This document shows positions 37,561-45,581 of a stretch of 64,000 nucleotides of DNA, in pieces. Below the pieces are notes generated by a model. It saw only the letters and a list, made by a program, of their open reading frames with translations. It searched no databases and was not told where the DNA came from. Numbering within the stretch: position 1 is the first letter of the stretch; each line of letters starts with the position of its first letter. The stretch comes from Herbaspirillum hiltneri N3. GTDB lineage: Bacteria; Pseudomonadota; Gammaproteobacteria; Burkholderiales; Burkholderiaceae_D. Location: contig NZ_CP011409.1 in NCBI RefSeq assembly GCF_001267925.1, forward strand, positions 3,348,001-3,412,000, given 5' to 3'. A program made the translations under genes and the position numbers.

Positions 37561-39987
37561 TTATGCACGCAATCTGGCGGCAAGCTTACCCGTCGCAGCG
37601 GCTACGATAGCGGCCATTGCAGCGTCAACTGTGTCGTCCTGGAGTGTGTTTTGAGTATCTTGCAAGGTGAATCGGAAAGCAAGACTTTTTTCGTCATTTT
37701 CCAGACCCTTTCCTTGATATTCATCAAATAAAACAAAGGCTTGGATGATTCGGCAGACAGCGTTGTCCTGCTGTTCAGCAGCGAAAATATCACGCAATTC
37801 CTGGACCTGAACCGCTTGTTTGACGACCAGTGCGAGGTCGCGCGTGACCGCCGGGAATTTGGAGATTTCCACGTAAGCGGGCACATCACGCTGCTGCAGC
37901 GCAGCCGCATCGACTTCGAACACGACCGGCGCCAGCGGCAGGTCGTATTTCTGTTGCAGGCGCGGATGCAGTTCACCGATCAGGCCGATGTCCTTGCCGT
38001 CCAGCATGACCTGGGCCGAGCGTCCCGGATGCAGCGACGGATGATCGACACGCGCAAAACGCAAGGCGCGCGGCGCGAACAAGGCTTCCAGATCCGCTTT
38101 GACGTCGAAGAAATCGACATTACGTGCATCCTGGCCCCATTGCTCGTCAGCCACCGGGCCGTAGGCCAGGCCGGCGACGCGCTTCGGTTGACGATAGCCG
38201 GCCACTTCCAGCGGACCGTCCTGGACTTGCGCATCGCGATGGAACACCGCACCGATTTCGAACACGCGCACGCGGTTGGCCTTGCGGTTGATGTTGTAAC
38301 GCACGTTGGCGACCAGGCTGGCGATCAGCGAGGAGCGCATCACGTTCATCTGGCTGGCAATCGGATTGAGCAGCTTGATCGGCGCCTGGTTGCCGGCGAA
38401 GTCGGCTTCCCATGCGCTGTCGACGAAGCTGAAATTGACCACTTCCTGATAATCGAGATCAGCCAGCAGATGACGGATGGCGAACAACGAGCGGATGTTT
38501 TCCGGCGCGATCTTCATTTCGCTGGCGGCCACCGGCGGCAAGGCCGGGATGTTTTCAAAGCCGTACACGCGCGCGATTTCTTCGATCAGGTCTTCTTCGA
38601 TTTCGATGTCGAAGCGGAACGACGGCGGCGTGACCGCAAACAGGCCCGGCTCTTGCGTGAATTGCAGGCCGAGGCGGGTGAAGATATTGGCGATCATGTC
38701 GTCGGTGATGGCCACGCCGATCACCTTGGTGGCGCGCGCAGTGCGCACCTTGACCGGTTCGCGTTTGGGGAGGTTGACGATCTGGTCGTCGACCGCTGCG
38801 ACCTTGGTGTCGGGCATGCCGCAGATTTCGACCAGCAAGGCGGTGATGCGCTCGATATGTTCGACCACGGTGGCGAAGTCGACGCCGCGCTCGAAGCGAT
38901 GCGCTGCATCGGTCGAGAAGTTATAGCGGCGTGCACGGCCCTGGATCGCTTGCGGGAACCAGAACGCGGCTTCCAGGTAGATATTGGTGGTGTCGAGCGA
39001 GACCGAGGTGGCGTCGCCGCCCATGATGCCGGCCAGCGATTCGAGCTCCTTGTCGTCGGCGATCACGCCGACCCATTCGTCGACTTCAACGGTGTTGCCG
39101 TTGAGGAGCTTGATCTGCTCGCCCTTCTTGCCCCAGCGCACGTCAAGGCTGCCGTGGATTTTGTCCAGGTCGAACACGTGCGACGGACGGCCCAGTTCCA
39201 GCATGACGTAGTTGGAAATATCCACCAGCGCGGAGATCGGACGCTGGCCGCTGCGCTCAAGGCGCTGCTTCATCCATTGCGGGGTCGCCGCCCTGGCGTT
39301 CAGGCCACGGATCACGCGACCGGCAAAACGACCGCACAGGTCCGGCGCAGAAATTTTGACCGGCAGTTTTTCGTCGAGGTTGACGGCGACGGTCTGGAAC
39401 GTCGGTTGCTTCAGCGGCGTATCGGTCAGGGCCGACACTTCGCGCGCCACGCCGAGCACGGACAGGCAATCGGCCTTGTTCGGCGTCAGCTTGATGGTGA
39501 ACTTGAGGTCGTTAAGCAGGAAGTAATCGCGGAAATTCTGGCCGACCGGCGCATCGTCCGGCAACTCGAGCAAGCCGCCGTGATCTTCCGACAGCTTCAA
39601 TTCGCGCGCGGAGCACAGCATGCCTTGCGACTCGACGCCGCGCAGCTGGCCGACCTTGATCTCGAACGGCTTGCCGTCGGCACCCGGAGGCAGCACGGCG
39701 CCGGCCATCGCGCAAGGCACTTTCATGCCGACGCGCACGTTCGGCGCGCCGCAGACGATGTTGAGGATGGTGCCGGTCTTGACGTCCACCTGGCAGACGT
39801 TCAGGCGATCGGCGTTGGGGTGCTTGGCGACTTCCAGCACTTCGCCGACGACCACGTTGGAGAACGGCGGCGCGACCGCTTCGACTTCTTCCACTTCCAG
39901 GCCCGACATCGTCAGCATGTGCGACAACTCATCCGAAGTCATCTTCGGATTGACCATGGTGCGCAACCAGTTTTCAGAGAATTGCAT
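37561..39987 (-). CDS. pheT: Phenylalanyl-tRNA synthetase beta subunit
   Basis: An 808-residue PheT, full length. An N-terminal tRNA-binding domain (residues about 40-150, with [14 protein letters not shown]), then B3/4, B5 ([15 protein letters not shown]), the catalytic-like core and a C-terminal anticodon-binding domain ([18 protein letters not shown]). Acts with PheS as an alpha2-beta2 tetramer charging tRNA-Phe. It follows pheS by about 120 bp. Confidence 0.98.
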   Translation of the reverse strand: MQFSENWLRTMVNPKMTSDELSHMLTMSGLEVEEVEAVAPPFSNVVVGEVLEVAKHPNADRLNVCQVDVKTGTILNIVCGAPNVRVGMKVPCAMAGAVLPPGADGKPFEIKVGQLRGVESQGMLCSARELKLSEDHGGLLELPDDAPVGQNFRDYFLLNDLKFTIKLTPNKADCLSVLGVAREVSALTDTPLKQPTFQTVAVNLDEKLPVKISAPDLCGRFAGRVIRGLNARAATPQWMKQRLERSGQRPISALVDISNYVMLELGRPSHVFDLDKIHGSLDVRWGKKGEQIKLLNGNTVEVDEWVGVIADDKELESLAGIMGGDATSVSLDTTNIYLEAAFWFPQAIQGRARRYNFSTDAAHRFERGVDFATVVEHIERITALLVEICGMPDTKVAAVDDQIVNLPKREPVKVRTARATKVIGVAITDDMIANIFTRLGLQFTQEPGLFAVTPPSFRFDIEIEEDLIEEIARVYGFENIPALPPVAASEMKIAPENIRSLFAIRHLLADLDYQEVVNFSFVDSAWEADFAGNQAPIKLLNPIASQMNVMRSSLIASLVANVRYNINRKANRVRVFEIGAVFHRDAQVQDGPLEVAGYRQPKRVAGLAYGPVADEQWGQDARNVDFFDVKADLEALFAPRALRFARVDHPSLHPGRSAQVMLDGKDIGLIGELHPRLQQKYDLPLAPVVFEVDAAALQQRDVPAYVEISKFPAVTRDLALVVKQAVQVQELRDIFAAEQQDNAVCRIIQAFVLFDEYQGKGLENDEKSLAFRFTLQDTQNTLQDDTVDAAMAAIVAAATGKLAARLRA

Positions 39988-40110
39988 GATTCCAACCTTC
40001 AGCTATGATCCGGAAATCCGGACAGTCCACACAGTTCGCAGAGCGGCGCGAATGCGTTCGCACCTGCCCTGCATCACATTGTTCAATTGAATCGCGTTAG
40101 TTGAATTGCG

Positions 40111-41127
40111 TTAATTGAATTGTTTCAAGAAACGCAAATCGCCTTCGTAGAACAGGCGCAGGTCGTTGATGCCATAGCGCAGCATCGTCAGGCGCTCCAG
40201 GCCGGAGCCGAACGCGAAGCCGATGTATTGTTCGGGATCGAGACCCATGTTGCGCACCACGCTCGGATGCACCTGGCCGGCGCCGGACACTTCAAGCCAG
40301 CGGCCCTTCAGCGGACCGCTGCCGAAGGCGATGTCGATTTCCGCCGACGGTTCGGTGAACGGGAAATACGAGGGGCGGAAGCGCACCTGCAGATCGTCGG
40401 TTTCGAAGAAGGCCTTGACGAAATTGAGGTAGACGCCCTTGAGGTCGGCGAAGCTGATATCTTCGGCGATCCACAGGCCTTCGACCTGGTGGAACATCGG
40501 CGAATGGGTTGCATCGCTGTCGACGCGATAGGTACGGCCCGGCGCAATGACCTTGATCGGCGGCTTGTTCATGCGCGCATAACGCACCTGCATCGGACTG
40601 GTGTGCGTGCGCAGCAGCAGCGGTTTGCCCTGGGTGTCGTTGCCTTCGATGTAGAAGGTGTCCTGCATCGAACGCGCGGGGTGGTTTTCCGGGCTGTTCA
40701 GGGCGGAGAAATTGGTCCAGTCGGTTTCGATTTCCGGACCGTCGGCGACGTCGAAGCCGATCGAGCGGAAGATTTCTTCAACCCGTTCCCACGAACGCAT
40801 CACCGGATGAATGCCGCCCTTGCCACGGCCGCGGCCCGGCAAGGTGACATCGATCGCTTCGGCGTTCAGGCGTTCCTGCATCTGCGCGTTGGCGAGAGCG
40901 TCACGGCGCGCGGTCAGCGCGTTCTCGATCTGCTCCTTGGCGGCATTGATGACGGCGCCCTGCACTTTGCGCTCTTCCGGCGCCAGCTTGCCCAGGCCCT
41001 TCATCTGCTCGGTAATCTGTCCGGTCTTGCCGAGATACTTGGCTTTGGCGTTTTCCAGGGCGGCGGCGTCAGGTGCGCCGGCGAAATCGGCCTGGGCCTG
41101 TGCAACGAGTTGTTCTAGGGGATTCAT
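40111..41127 (-). CDS. pheS: Phenylalanyl-tRNA synthetase alpha subunit
   Basis: Catalytic subunit, 338 residues from ATG 41127 ([19 protein letters not shown]), the start expected from homologues. Class II motifs are visible: motif 2 [18 protein letters not shown] with [25 protein letters not shown], and motif 3 [18 protein letters not shown]. The frame is open for another 53 codons upstream, to ATG 41286; that Phe-rich extension is described separately. Confidence 0.97.
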   Translation of the reverse strand: MNPLEQLVAQAQADFAGAPDAAALENAKAKYLGKTGQITEQMKGLGKLAPEERKVQGAVINAAKEQIENALTARRDALANAQMQERLNAEAIDVTLPGRGRGKGGIHPVMRSWERVEEIFRSIGFDVADGPEIETDWTNFSALNSPENHPARSMQDTFYIEGNDTQGKPLLLRTHTSPMQVRYARMNKPPIKVIAPGRTYRVDSDATHSPMFHQVEGLWIAEDISFADLKGVYLNFVKAFFETDDLQVRFRPSYFPFTEPSAEIDIAFGSGPLKGRWLEVSGAGQVHPSVVRNMGLDPEQYIGFAFGSGLERLTMLRYGINDLRLFYEGDLRFLKQFN

Positions 41128-41286
41128 GCGGTAAGTCTCGCTCCATTCAGATGGAAATCTGAGTAATCCAAAAGCCGTTCGGCCTTGACGACGAAGTCGA
41201 AAAAATGAAATCGGAATGAAAACAGCTGCTTCAAATTGCAACTGAGTGCGATCTGAAACGGACTGCCTGAAACGACTACGGGGCAT
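41128..41286 (-). other. In-frame Phe-rich leader segment upstream of pheS
   Basis: Fifty-three in-frame codons starting at ATG 41286 and running without stop into pheS. Seven of the 53 encode Phe, including an adjacent pair (SFFRLRR). A good ribosome site (GAGGTG, nine bases away) precedes the ATG, yet both lie in a hairpin (41279-41307). It could be a leader peptide for Phe-sensing control or an alternative N-terminus. Confidence 0.45.
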
Positions 41287-41307
41287 AGGTATTTCACCTC
41301 TGCCCCG
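41279..41307 (-). promoter_or_regulatory. Hairpin sequestering SD and AUG of the pheS upstream frame
   Basis: On the minus strand CGGGGCA pairs with TGCCCCG (7 bp) and, inside a G/A mismatch, AGGT pairs with ACCT around loop GAAAT. The paired bases include the GAGGTG ribosome site and the AUG at 41286. Confidence 0.6.
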
Positions 41308-41362
41308 CAGGATTTTTGCAGCGCCGCCCGGTACCGGACGACGGCTGCATCAACACGGCCAA

Positions 41363-41722
41363 TTACTTAGCGATGTTGGCCTTCACCTGATTGACAATCG
41401 CAGCGAACGCTGGCTTGTCAGTCACTGCCATATCGGCCAGAACCTTGCGGTCCAGTTCGATCGAAGCACGCTTCAGGCCGTTCATGAACACGCTGTATGT
41501 CACGCCATGCTCACGAGCAGCAGCGTTGATACGGGCGATCCACAGGGCACGGAAAACGCGCTTCTTGTTGCGGCGGTCACGATATGCGTATTGGCCGGCG
41601 CGCATGACTGCTTGCTTGGCGATACGATAGACGGTGCTGCGGCGACCACGGTAACCCTTGGCTTGCGCCAGGACTTTTTTATGACGGGCACGTGCTGTTA
41701 CCCCACGTTTAACTCTAGGCAT
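41363..41722 (-). CDS. rplT: Ribosomal protein L20
   Basis: A 119-residue bL20, matching the family end to end ([20 protein letters not shown] at the start). It binds 23S rRNA early in 50S assembly and is a known autoregulator of its operon in several bacteria. It follows rpmI by 20 bp. Confidence 0.99.
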   Translation of the reverse strand: MPRVKRGVTARARHKKVLAQAKGYRGRRSTVYRIAKQAVMRAGQYAYRDRRNKKRVFRALWIARINAAAREHGVTYSVFMNGLKRASIELDRKVLADMAVTDKPAFAAIVNQVKANIAK

Positions 41723-41742
41723 AGTAGCTCCTTAGTGTGAGG

Positions 41743-41940
41743 TTAAGCGAACGGCAGCATTGCGCGAACCGACGACAGGTTAGTCTCGTGGACTCCCACT
41801 GCGCCGCGCAATTGACGTTTGTTCTTGGTGGTCTTTTTGGTCAGGATGTGACGTTTGAACGCTTGACCGCGTTTAACGGTACCGCCTGGACGGACGCGGA
41901 AGCGCTTTTTGGCGCTGCTTTTCGTCTTCATTTTTGGCAT
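41743..41940 (-). CDS. rpmI: Ribosomal protein L35
   Basis: A 65-residue bL35 starting [23 protein letters not shown] 41940 is chosen from homology; the open frame extends 19 codons upstream through a hairpin. The ribosome site AAGGA lies in the 3' arm of that hairpin. Confidence 0.98.
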   Translation of the reverse strand: MPKMKTKSSAKKRFRVRPGGTVKRGQAFKRHILTKKTTKNKRQLRGAVGVHETNLSSVRAMLPFA

Positions 41941-41948
41941 GACACTAT

Positions 41949-41965
41949 CTGTCCTTTTCGGACAG
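41949..41965 (-). promoter_or_regulatory. Hairpin occluding the rpmI ribosome site
   Basis: On the minus strand CTGTCC pairs with GGACAG around loop GAAAA, and the AAGGA Shine-Dalgarno overlaps loop and 3' arm, eight bases or so before the rpmI ATG. Fits translational control of rpmI-rplT. Confidence 0.6.
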
Positions 41966-42031
41966 CTCCATTTTTTGATGATTGCAGGTGGCAACAATGC
42001 GTTGCTCTTGGATGCCTGCTCTCACTTATTG

Positions 42032-42181
42032 GCAGCAGTTTTCACTGCTGCTTTTGCGGGAAACAAAACGACTGCCTCCCGACAAAATCTTCGGCTTCGC
42101 TACAGCTATCGCTTGCTGGACCGGAATACGCATCGCAATGACTTGTCCTGCGATGCGCGAAGAAGCATGGCTGCTTCTTCG
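42032..42181 (-). promoter_or_regulatory. Structured infC-rpmI spacer (candidate L20-type operator)
   Basis: Three strong stems occur in order along the minus strand: CGAAGAAGC/GCTTCTTCG (42158-42181), CGCATCGCA/TGCGATGCG (42129-42157), and GCAGCAGT/ACTGCTGC closed by a GAAA tetraloop (42032-42051). No gene lies here. The position matches where ribosomal protein L20 represses rpmI in E. coli, although no sequence match was tested. Confidence 0.55.
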
Positions 42182-42194
42182 TACTTGTTTCTGC

Positions 42195-42716
42195 TTACTT
42201 CTTCTTTTTAGGCGCCAGGACCATGATCATCTGGCGTCCTTCCATCTTCGGAAACTGCTCGACCTGGCCAAACGGCTCCAGATCGACCTTCAGGCGCTCC
42301 AACACGCGCATGCCGATTTCCTGGTGAGCCATTTCACGGCCGCGGAAACGCAGCGTGATCTTGGTCTTGTCACCCTCTTCCAGGAACTTGGTCAGGTTAC
42401 GCACCTTGATGTTGTAATCGCCGTCATCCGTGCCAGGGCGGAATTTGACTTCCTTGACCTGGATGACTTTCTGCTTCAGCTTGGCTTCATGAGCTTTCTT
42501 CTGCTCCTGATATTTGAACTTGCCATAATCCATGAGGCGCGCGACAGGGGGTTGTGCGGTCGGTGCGATTTCCACCAGATCCACATTAGCCTCTTCCGCC
42601 AGACGGAAAGCTTCAGCCAAATTGACGATGCCAAGCGGCTCGTTATTGACCCCGGATAAACGCAATTCCGGTGCAGTAATTTCACCGTTGATGCGATGCG
42701 ACTTGTCAGTAGCTAT
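42195..42716 (-). CDS. infC: Translation initiation factor IF-3, AUA start
   Basis: IF-3, about 173 residues, which proofreads start-codon selection on the 30S subunit. N-domain [19 protein letters not shown] and linker, then C-domain with [18 protein letters not shown]. The conserved N-terminal [16 protein letters not shown] lies upstream of the first standard start codon. The only initiator in frame after the preceding TAA is ATA at 42714-42716, six bases after AAGGAA. Rare initiators (AUU in E. coli) are the known basis of IF-3 autocontrol. It follows thrS by 65 bp. Confidence 0.93.
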   Translation of the reverse strand: MATDKSHRINGEITAPELRLSGVNNEPLGIVNLAEAFRLAEEANVDLVEIAPTAQPPVARLMDYGKFKYQEQKKAHEAKLKQKVIQVKEVKFRPGTDDGDYNIKVRNLTKFLEEGDKTKITLRFRGREMAHQEIGMRVLERLKVDLEPFGQVEQFPKMEGRQMIMVLAPKKKK

Positions 42717-42765
42717 TGCAGTTTCCTTTTAACGTCCAATAAATTAAGCCGTGCTCTTGCGCTGG

Positions 42766-42782
42766 AAGGAGCTTTGCTCCTT
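42766..42782 (-). other. Short hairpin after thrS
   Basis: AAGGAGC/GCTCCTT with a three-base loop starts within the thrS stop codon region. It has no T-run, so it is not a terminator; it may protect or separate the thrS and infC parts of the transcript. Confidence 0.45.
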
Positions 42783-44689
42783 TAGGCTTTGGTTTCCACC
42801 TCGGTTCTGAGGCGTTCCACCAAGACGTCGATAGGCATGACACCCAGATCGACATTGCCCCGCGCACGCACGGCCACTGTATTTGTATCGCGCTCTTTAT
42901 CGCCGACCACCAGAATATAGGGCGGCTTCTGTAAAGAATGCTGCCGTATTTTATAGGTAATCTTCTCGTTACGCAAATCGGTCACCACTCTAAACCCTTG
43001 TTTTTTCAGCGTTTGAGCAACGTTTTTGACGTATTCGGCTTGCGCATCGGAAATATTCAGGATCACGACTTGCTCGGGAGCAAGCCACAACGGCATGGCG
43101 CCGGCGTGGTTTTCGATCAGAATCGCGATGAAACGCTCCAGCGAACCGACAATCGCACGGTGCAGCATGACCGGGACCTTGCGGTCGTTGTCTTCCGTGA
43201 CATATTCCGCTCCCAGGCGCGCCGGCATCGAGAAATCGACCTGCATGGTGCCGCACTGCCAGGAACGGCCGATCGAATCCTTCAGGTGATATTCGATCTT
43301 CGGACCGTAGAACGCGCCTTCGCCCGGCAACTCTTCCCATTCGGTGCCGGAAGCGCGGATCGCTTCACGCAGAGCATTTTCCGCCTTGTCCCAGACCGCT
43401 TCTTCGCCGATGCGCTTTTCCGGACGCAGCGCCAGCTTCACGGCGACGTCGGTAAAGCCGAAATTGTCGTAGACCTCGCGCACCACCTTGTTGAAGGCGG
43501 CGACTTCGTCCTGGATCTGGTCTTCGGTACAGAAGATGTGACCGTCATCCTGGGTAAAGCCGCGCACGCGCATCATGCCGTGCAGCGCGCCGGAAGGCTC
43601 GTTGCGGTGGCATTGGCCGAACTCGCCGTAACGCAGCGGCAGGTCGCGATAGCTGTGCAGGCCGGAATTGTAGATCTGGATATGGCCCGGGCAATTCATC
43701 GGCTTCAATGCATAGGCGCGGTTTTCCGACTCGGTCGTGAACATGTTTTCACGGTAGTTTTCCCAATGGCCGGTCTTTTCCCACAGCGAGCGGTCGAGGA
43801 TTTGCGGCGCCTTGACTTCCTGGTAGCCGCTGTCCTGATACACGCGACGCATGTATTGCTCGACCTGCTGCCAGATCGACCAGCCCTTCGGATGCCAGAA
43901 AATCAGGCCCGGCGCTTCGTCCTGGAAGTGGAAGAAGTCCAGCGCGCGTCCCAGCTTGCGGTGGTCGCGCTTTTCGGCTTCTTCCAGCATGTGCAGGTAG
44001 CTTTCCTGATCTTCCTTCTTGGCCCAGGCAGTGCCGTAGACACGCTGCAGCATCTCGTTGTTGGAGTCGCCGCGCCAGTAGGCGCCGGCCAGCTTCATCA
44101 GCTTGAAGACCTTCAGCTTGCCGGTGGACGGCACGTGCGGACCGCGGCACAAGTCGGTGAAGCCGCCTTCGGTATAGAGCGAGACATCCTGATCCTGCGG
44201 GATGGATTCGATGATCTCGGCCTTGTAGGCCTCGCCGATGGATTTGAAGTAGGCCACCGCTTCGTCGCGCGGCAACACCTTGCGGGTGACCGGCTCGTCC
44301 TTCTTGGCCAGCTCGGCCATTTTCTTTTCGATCGCGGCCAGGTCTTCCGGCGTAAACGGACGCTTGTAGGCGAAGTCGTAATAGAAGCCGTTGTCGATCA
44401 CCGGACCGATGGTCACCTGTGCGTCGGGGAACAGCTCTTTCACCGCATACGCCAACAAGTGGGCGGTCGAGTGACGGATCACCTCCAGGCCGTCCGCATC
44501 CTTGTCGGTAACGATGGCCAGATCGGAATCCTTTTCGATCAGGAAAGATGTGTCGACCAGCTTGCCGTCGACCTTGCCGGCCAGCGCCGCTTTGGCCAGG
44601 CCGGCGCCGATGTTGGCGGCGACTTGCGCCACGGTGACGGGTGCATCGAATTGACGTTGCGAACCATCGGGGAGACGTACTGAAACCAT
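42782..44689 (-). CDS. thrS: Threonyl-tRNA synthetase
   Basis: Class II synthetase of about 635 residues: N-terminal TGS domain ([20 protein letters not shown]), editing domain with [11 protein letters not shown] and a later YDFAYKRPF, catalytic core with [14 protein letters not shown] (zinc Cys) and [24 protein letters not shown] [18 protein letters not shown], and C-terminal anticodon domain. ATG 44689 is preferred to ATG 44701 because GGAG lies six bases before it. Preceded by a Thr-rich leader peptide and a terminator, so expression is probably set by threonyl-tRNA supply. Confidence 0.98.
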   Translation of the reverse strand: MVSVRLPDGSQRQFDAPVTVAQVAANIGAGLAKAALAGKVDGKLVDTSFLIEKDSDLAIVTDKDADGLEVIRHSTAHLLAYAVKELFPDAQVTIGPVIDNGFYYDFAYKRPFTPEDLAAIEKKMAELAKKDEPVTRKVLPRDEAVAYFKSIGEAYKAEIIESIPQDQDVSLYTEGGFTDLCRGPHVPSTGKLKVFKLMKLAGAYWRGDSNNEMLQRVYGTAWAKKEDQESYLHMLEEAEKRDHRKLGRALDFFHFQDEAPGLIFWHPKGWSIWQQVEQYMRRVYQDSGYQEVKAPQILDRSLWEKTGHWENYRENMFTTESENRAYALKPMNCPGHIQIYNSGLHSYRDLPLRYGEFGQCHRNEPSGALHGMMRVRGFTQDDGHIFCTEDQIQDEVAAFNKVVREVYDNFGFTDVAVKLALRPEKRIGEEAVWDKAENALREAIRASGTEWEELPGEGAFYGPKIEYHLKDSIGRSWQCGTMQVDFSMPARLGAEYVTEDNDRKVPVMLHRAIVGSLERFIAILIENHAGAMPLWLAPEQVVILNISDAQAEYVKNVAQTLKKQGFRVVTDLRNEKITYKIRQHSLQKPPYILVVGDKERDTNTVAVRARGNVDLGVMPIDVLVERLRTEVETKA

Positions 44690-44762
44690 TTTGAACTCCA
44701 TCCCGGCATATTTTGCCGAAGCTTGATTTATAGAATGCGGAAGAATACGGAAAATAAGGACG

Positions 44763-44791
44763 AAAAAAAACGCGGACCAGCCGCGCTTTTT
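44763..44791 (-). terminator. thrS leader attenuator terminator
   Basis: On the minus strand CGCGG/CCGCG (loop CTGGT), flanked by an A-run before and eight Ts after, forms a rho-independent terminator about 75 nt before thrS and downstream of its promoter. A competing stem CTTTTTC/GAAAAAG (44786-44806) abuts its 5' arm. Confidence 0.85.
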
Positions 44792-44813
44792 CAGAAGACG
44801 AAAAAGAACCCGA

Positions 44814-44855
44814 CTAGCGTCGCGTAGAGACCTTGGTGGTAGTTCGCGGTGTCAT
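44814..44855 (-). CDS. Thr-rich leader peptide of thrS
   Basis: A 13-codon frame, [13 protein letters not shown] then TAG, with five Thr codons (ACA, ACT, ACC, ACC, ACG), three of them consecutive. AAAGG lies ten bases before the ATG. The stop is about 20 nt before the terminator stem, the spacing of ribosome-mediated attenuators such as those of amino-acid operons. The same frame is open up to another ATG at 44909 (31 codons), whose ribosome site is poorer. Stalling at Thr codons under low charged tRNA-Thr would favour read-through into thrS. Confidence 0.75.
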   Translation of the reverse strand: MTPRTTTKVSTRR

Positions 44856-44938
44856 AACCGGTTTGCCTTTCTCGCTCTTACAGATGTTGGGGTGGTGCTG
44901 AACAGACATGGCGGAAAACAACCATGAAACAGGCGAGG

Positions 44939-44947
44939 ATTATAGCA
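44939..44947 (-). promoter_or_regulatory. Extended -10 promoter for the thrS transcript
   Basis: TGCTATAAT on the minus strand is a perfect extended -10 (TGN plus TATAAT). A clear -35 is lacking, as usual for this class. The start would be near 44932, upstream of both candidate leader-peptide starts and of the attenuator. Confidence 0.6.
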
Positions 44948-44980
44948 ACAATCAAACAATGCCGCACCCATGCGTGGAAA

Positions 44981-45059
44981 TACCGATACAAGAACAGCCT
45001 CCCGAAGCCCAGTCCTATCTGGAAAGTGGCCTCAAGAGGAACCTGCTCTTGTATCGGTA
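44981..45059. ncRNA. Structured tandem element, copy 1
   Basis: A 79-nt imperfect palindrome: 13-bp perfect outer stem TACCGATACAAGA/TCTTGTATCGGTA, then CAG/CTG, an inner stem GAAGCC/GGCCTC (one mismatch) and an apical CCAG/CTGG around TCCTAT. It shares the 20-base core CAGTCCTATCTGGAAAGTGG with copies 2 and 3. Transcription direction is not resolved. Confidence 0.65.
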
Positions 45060-45097
45060 CGATGAAACGGAGATGCGCGACCGGCTTGCCCGGATGC

Positions 45098-45174
45098 CGA
45101 TACAAGAGAAGAATCCCGCCACCCAGTCCTATCTGGAAAGTGGTGGCGCGAAAGGTGAATCTGCTCTGGTATCG
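45098..45174. ncRNA. Structured tandem element, copy 2
   Basis: Same fold as copy 1, 114 nt further on. Outer stem starts CGATAC/GTATCG with a few mismatches over 17 pairs; inner stem CGCCACC/GGTGGCG is perfect and differs in sequence from copies 1 and 3 while staying paired; apical core identical. Confidence 0.65.
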
Positions 45175-45223
45175 ACACGGCAATCAAACAATCGGCAATG
45201 TACGGATGTGCACGCGCAATGCG

Positions 45224-45299
45224 GATACAAGAGGAGATTCCCGTCGCCCAGTCCTATCTGGAAAGTGGCGACGACGAAAGGTGAATCTGCTCTGGTATC
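45224..45299. ncRNA. Structured tandem element, copy 3
   Basis: Same fold, 125 nt after copy 2. Outer stem GATACAAGAGGAGATTC pairs with GAATCTGCTCTGGTATC with two mismatches; inner stem CGTCGCC/GGCGACG is perfect and co-varies relative to copy 2; apical core identical. Spacers between copies share decayed motifs (CAATCAAACAAT, ATGCGC), showing that a whole unit of about 120 bp was duplicated. Confidence 0.65.
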
Positions 45300-45538
45300 G
45301 GCACGAACGCCGAAAACTGAACATGCGCAAGGAAGCCTCTTGTTAAAACTTGTGTATCGAGGAAGATTTACAAATGAATTGCTGCTACAGACATGACCGG
45401 AACCGGCCAAAAATGAAGAAGTAATGCGGAGTAACCTTCACCAGCTGACCGAACACTTTTTATTGATTTTCGGCCTGCCGCCCGGTTGTGAACCGAGGAA
45501 CAGCAAACAATATAGCACAAAAAATGATTATGTCAAAG
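45300..45538. other. Spacer downstream of the repeat elements
   Basis: About 240 bp with no gene I can support. It holds a partial trace of the repeat's arm (CTCTTG... TGTATCG near 45337-45359) and otherwise unremarkable, somewhat AT-rich sequence. Confidence 0.4.
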
Positions 45539-45569
45539 CCGCAGGCGCAAATAAACAACGCGCCTGCGG
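45539..45569 (-). terminator. Stem-loop after the FAD/Fe-S dehydrogenase
   Basis: A perfect 10-bp stem CCGCAGGCGC/GCGCCTGCGG lies 13 bp after the dehydrogenase stop. Only CTTT follows directly, with a T6 run further on, so termination is likely but not textbook. Confidence 0.55.
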
Positions 45570-45581
45570 AAAACCAATGTC

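Noticed and set aside
37741..40008. 755-codon plus-strand frame opposite pheT
   Set aside because: Antisense shadow of a conserved synthetase gene.
44981..45299. CRISPR-like array
   Set aside because: Only three units, the repeats are long diverged hairpins, the spacers are related to each other, and no cas gene is present.
44908..45396. Long plus-strand frames across the repeat elements encoding repeated QSYLESG-like peptides
   Set aside because: The third copy is out of frame with the first two, the unit length is not a multiple of three, and the changes preserve RNA pairing rather than amino acids.
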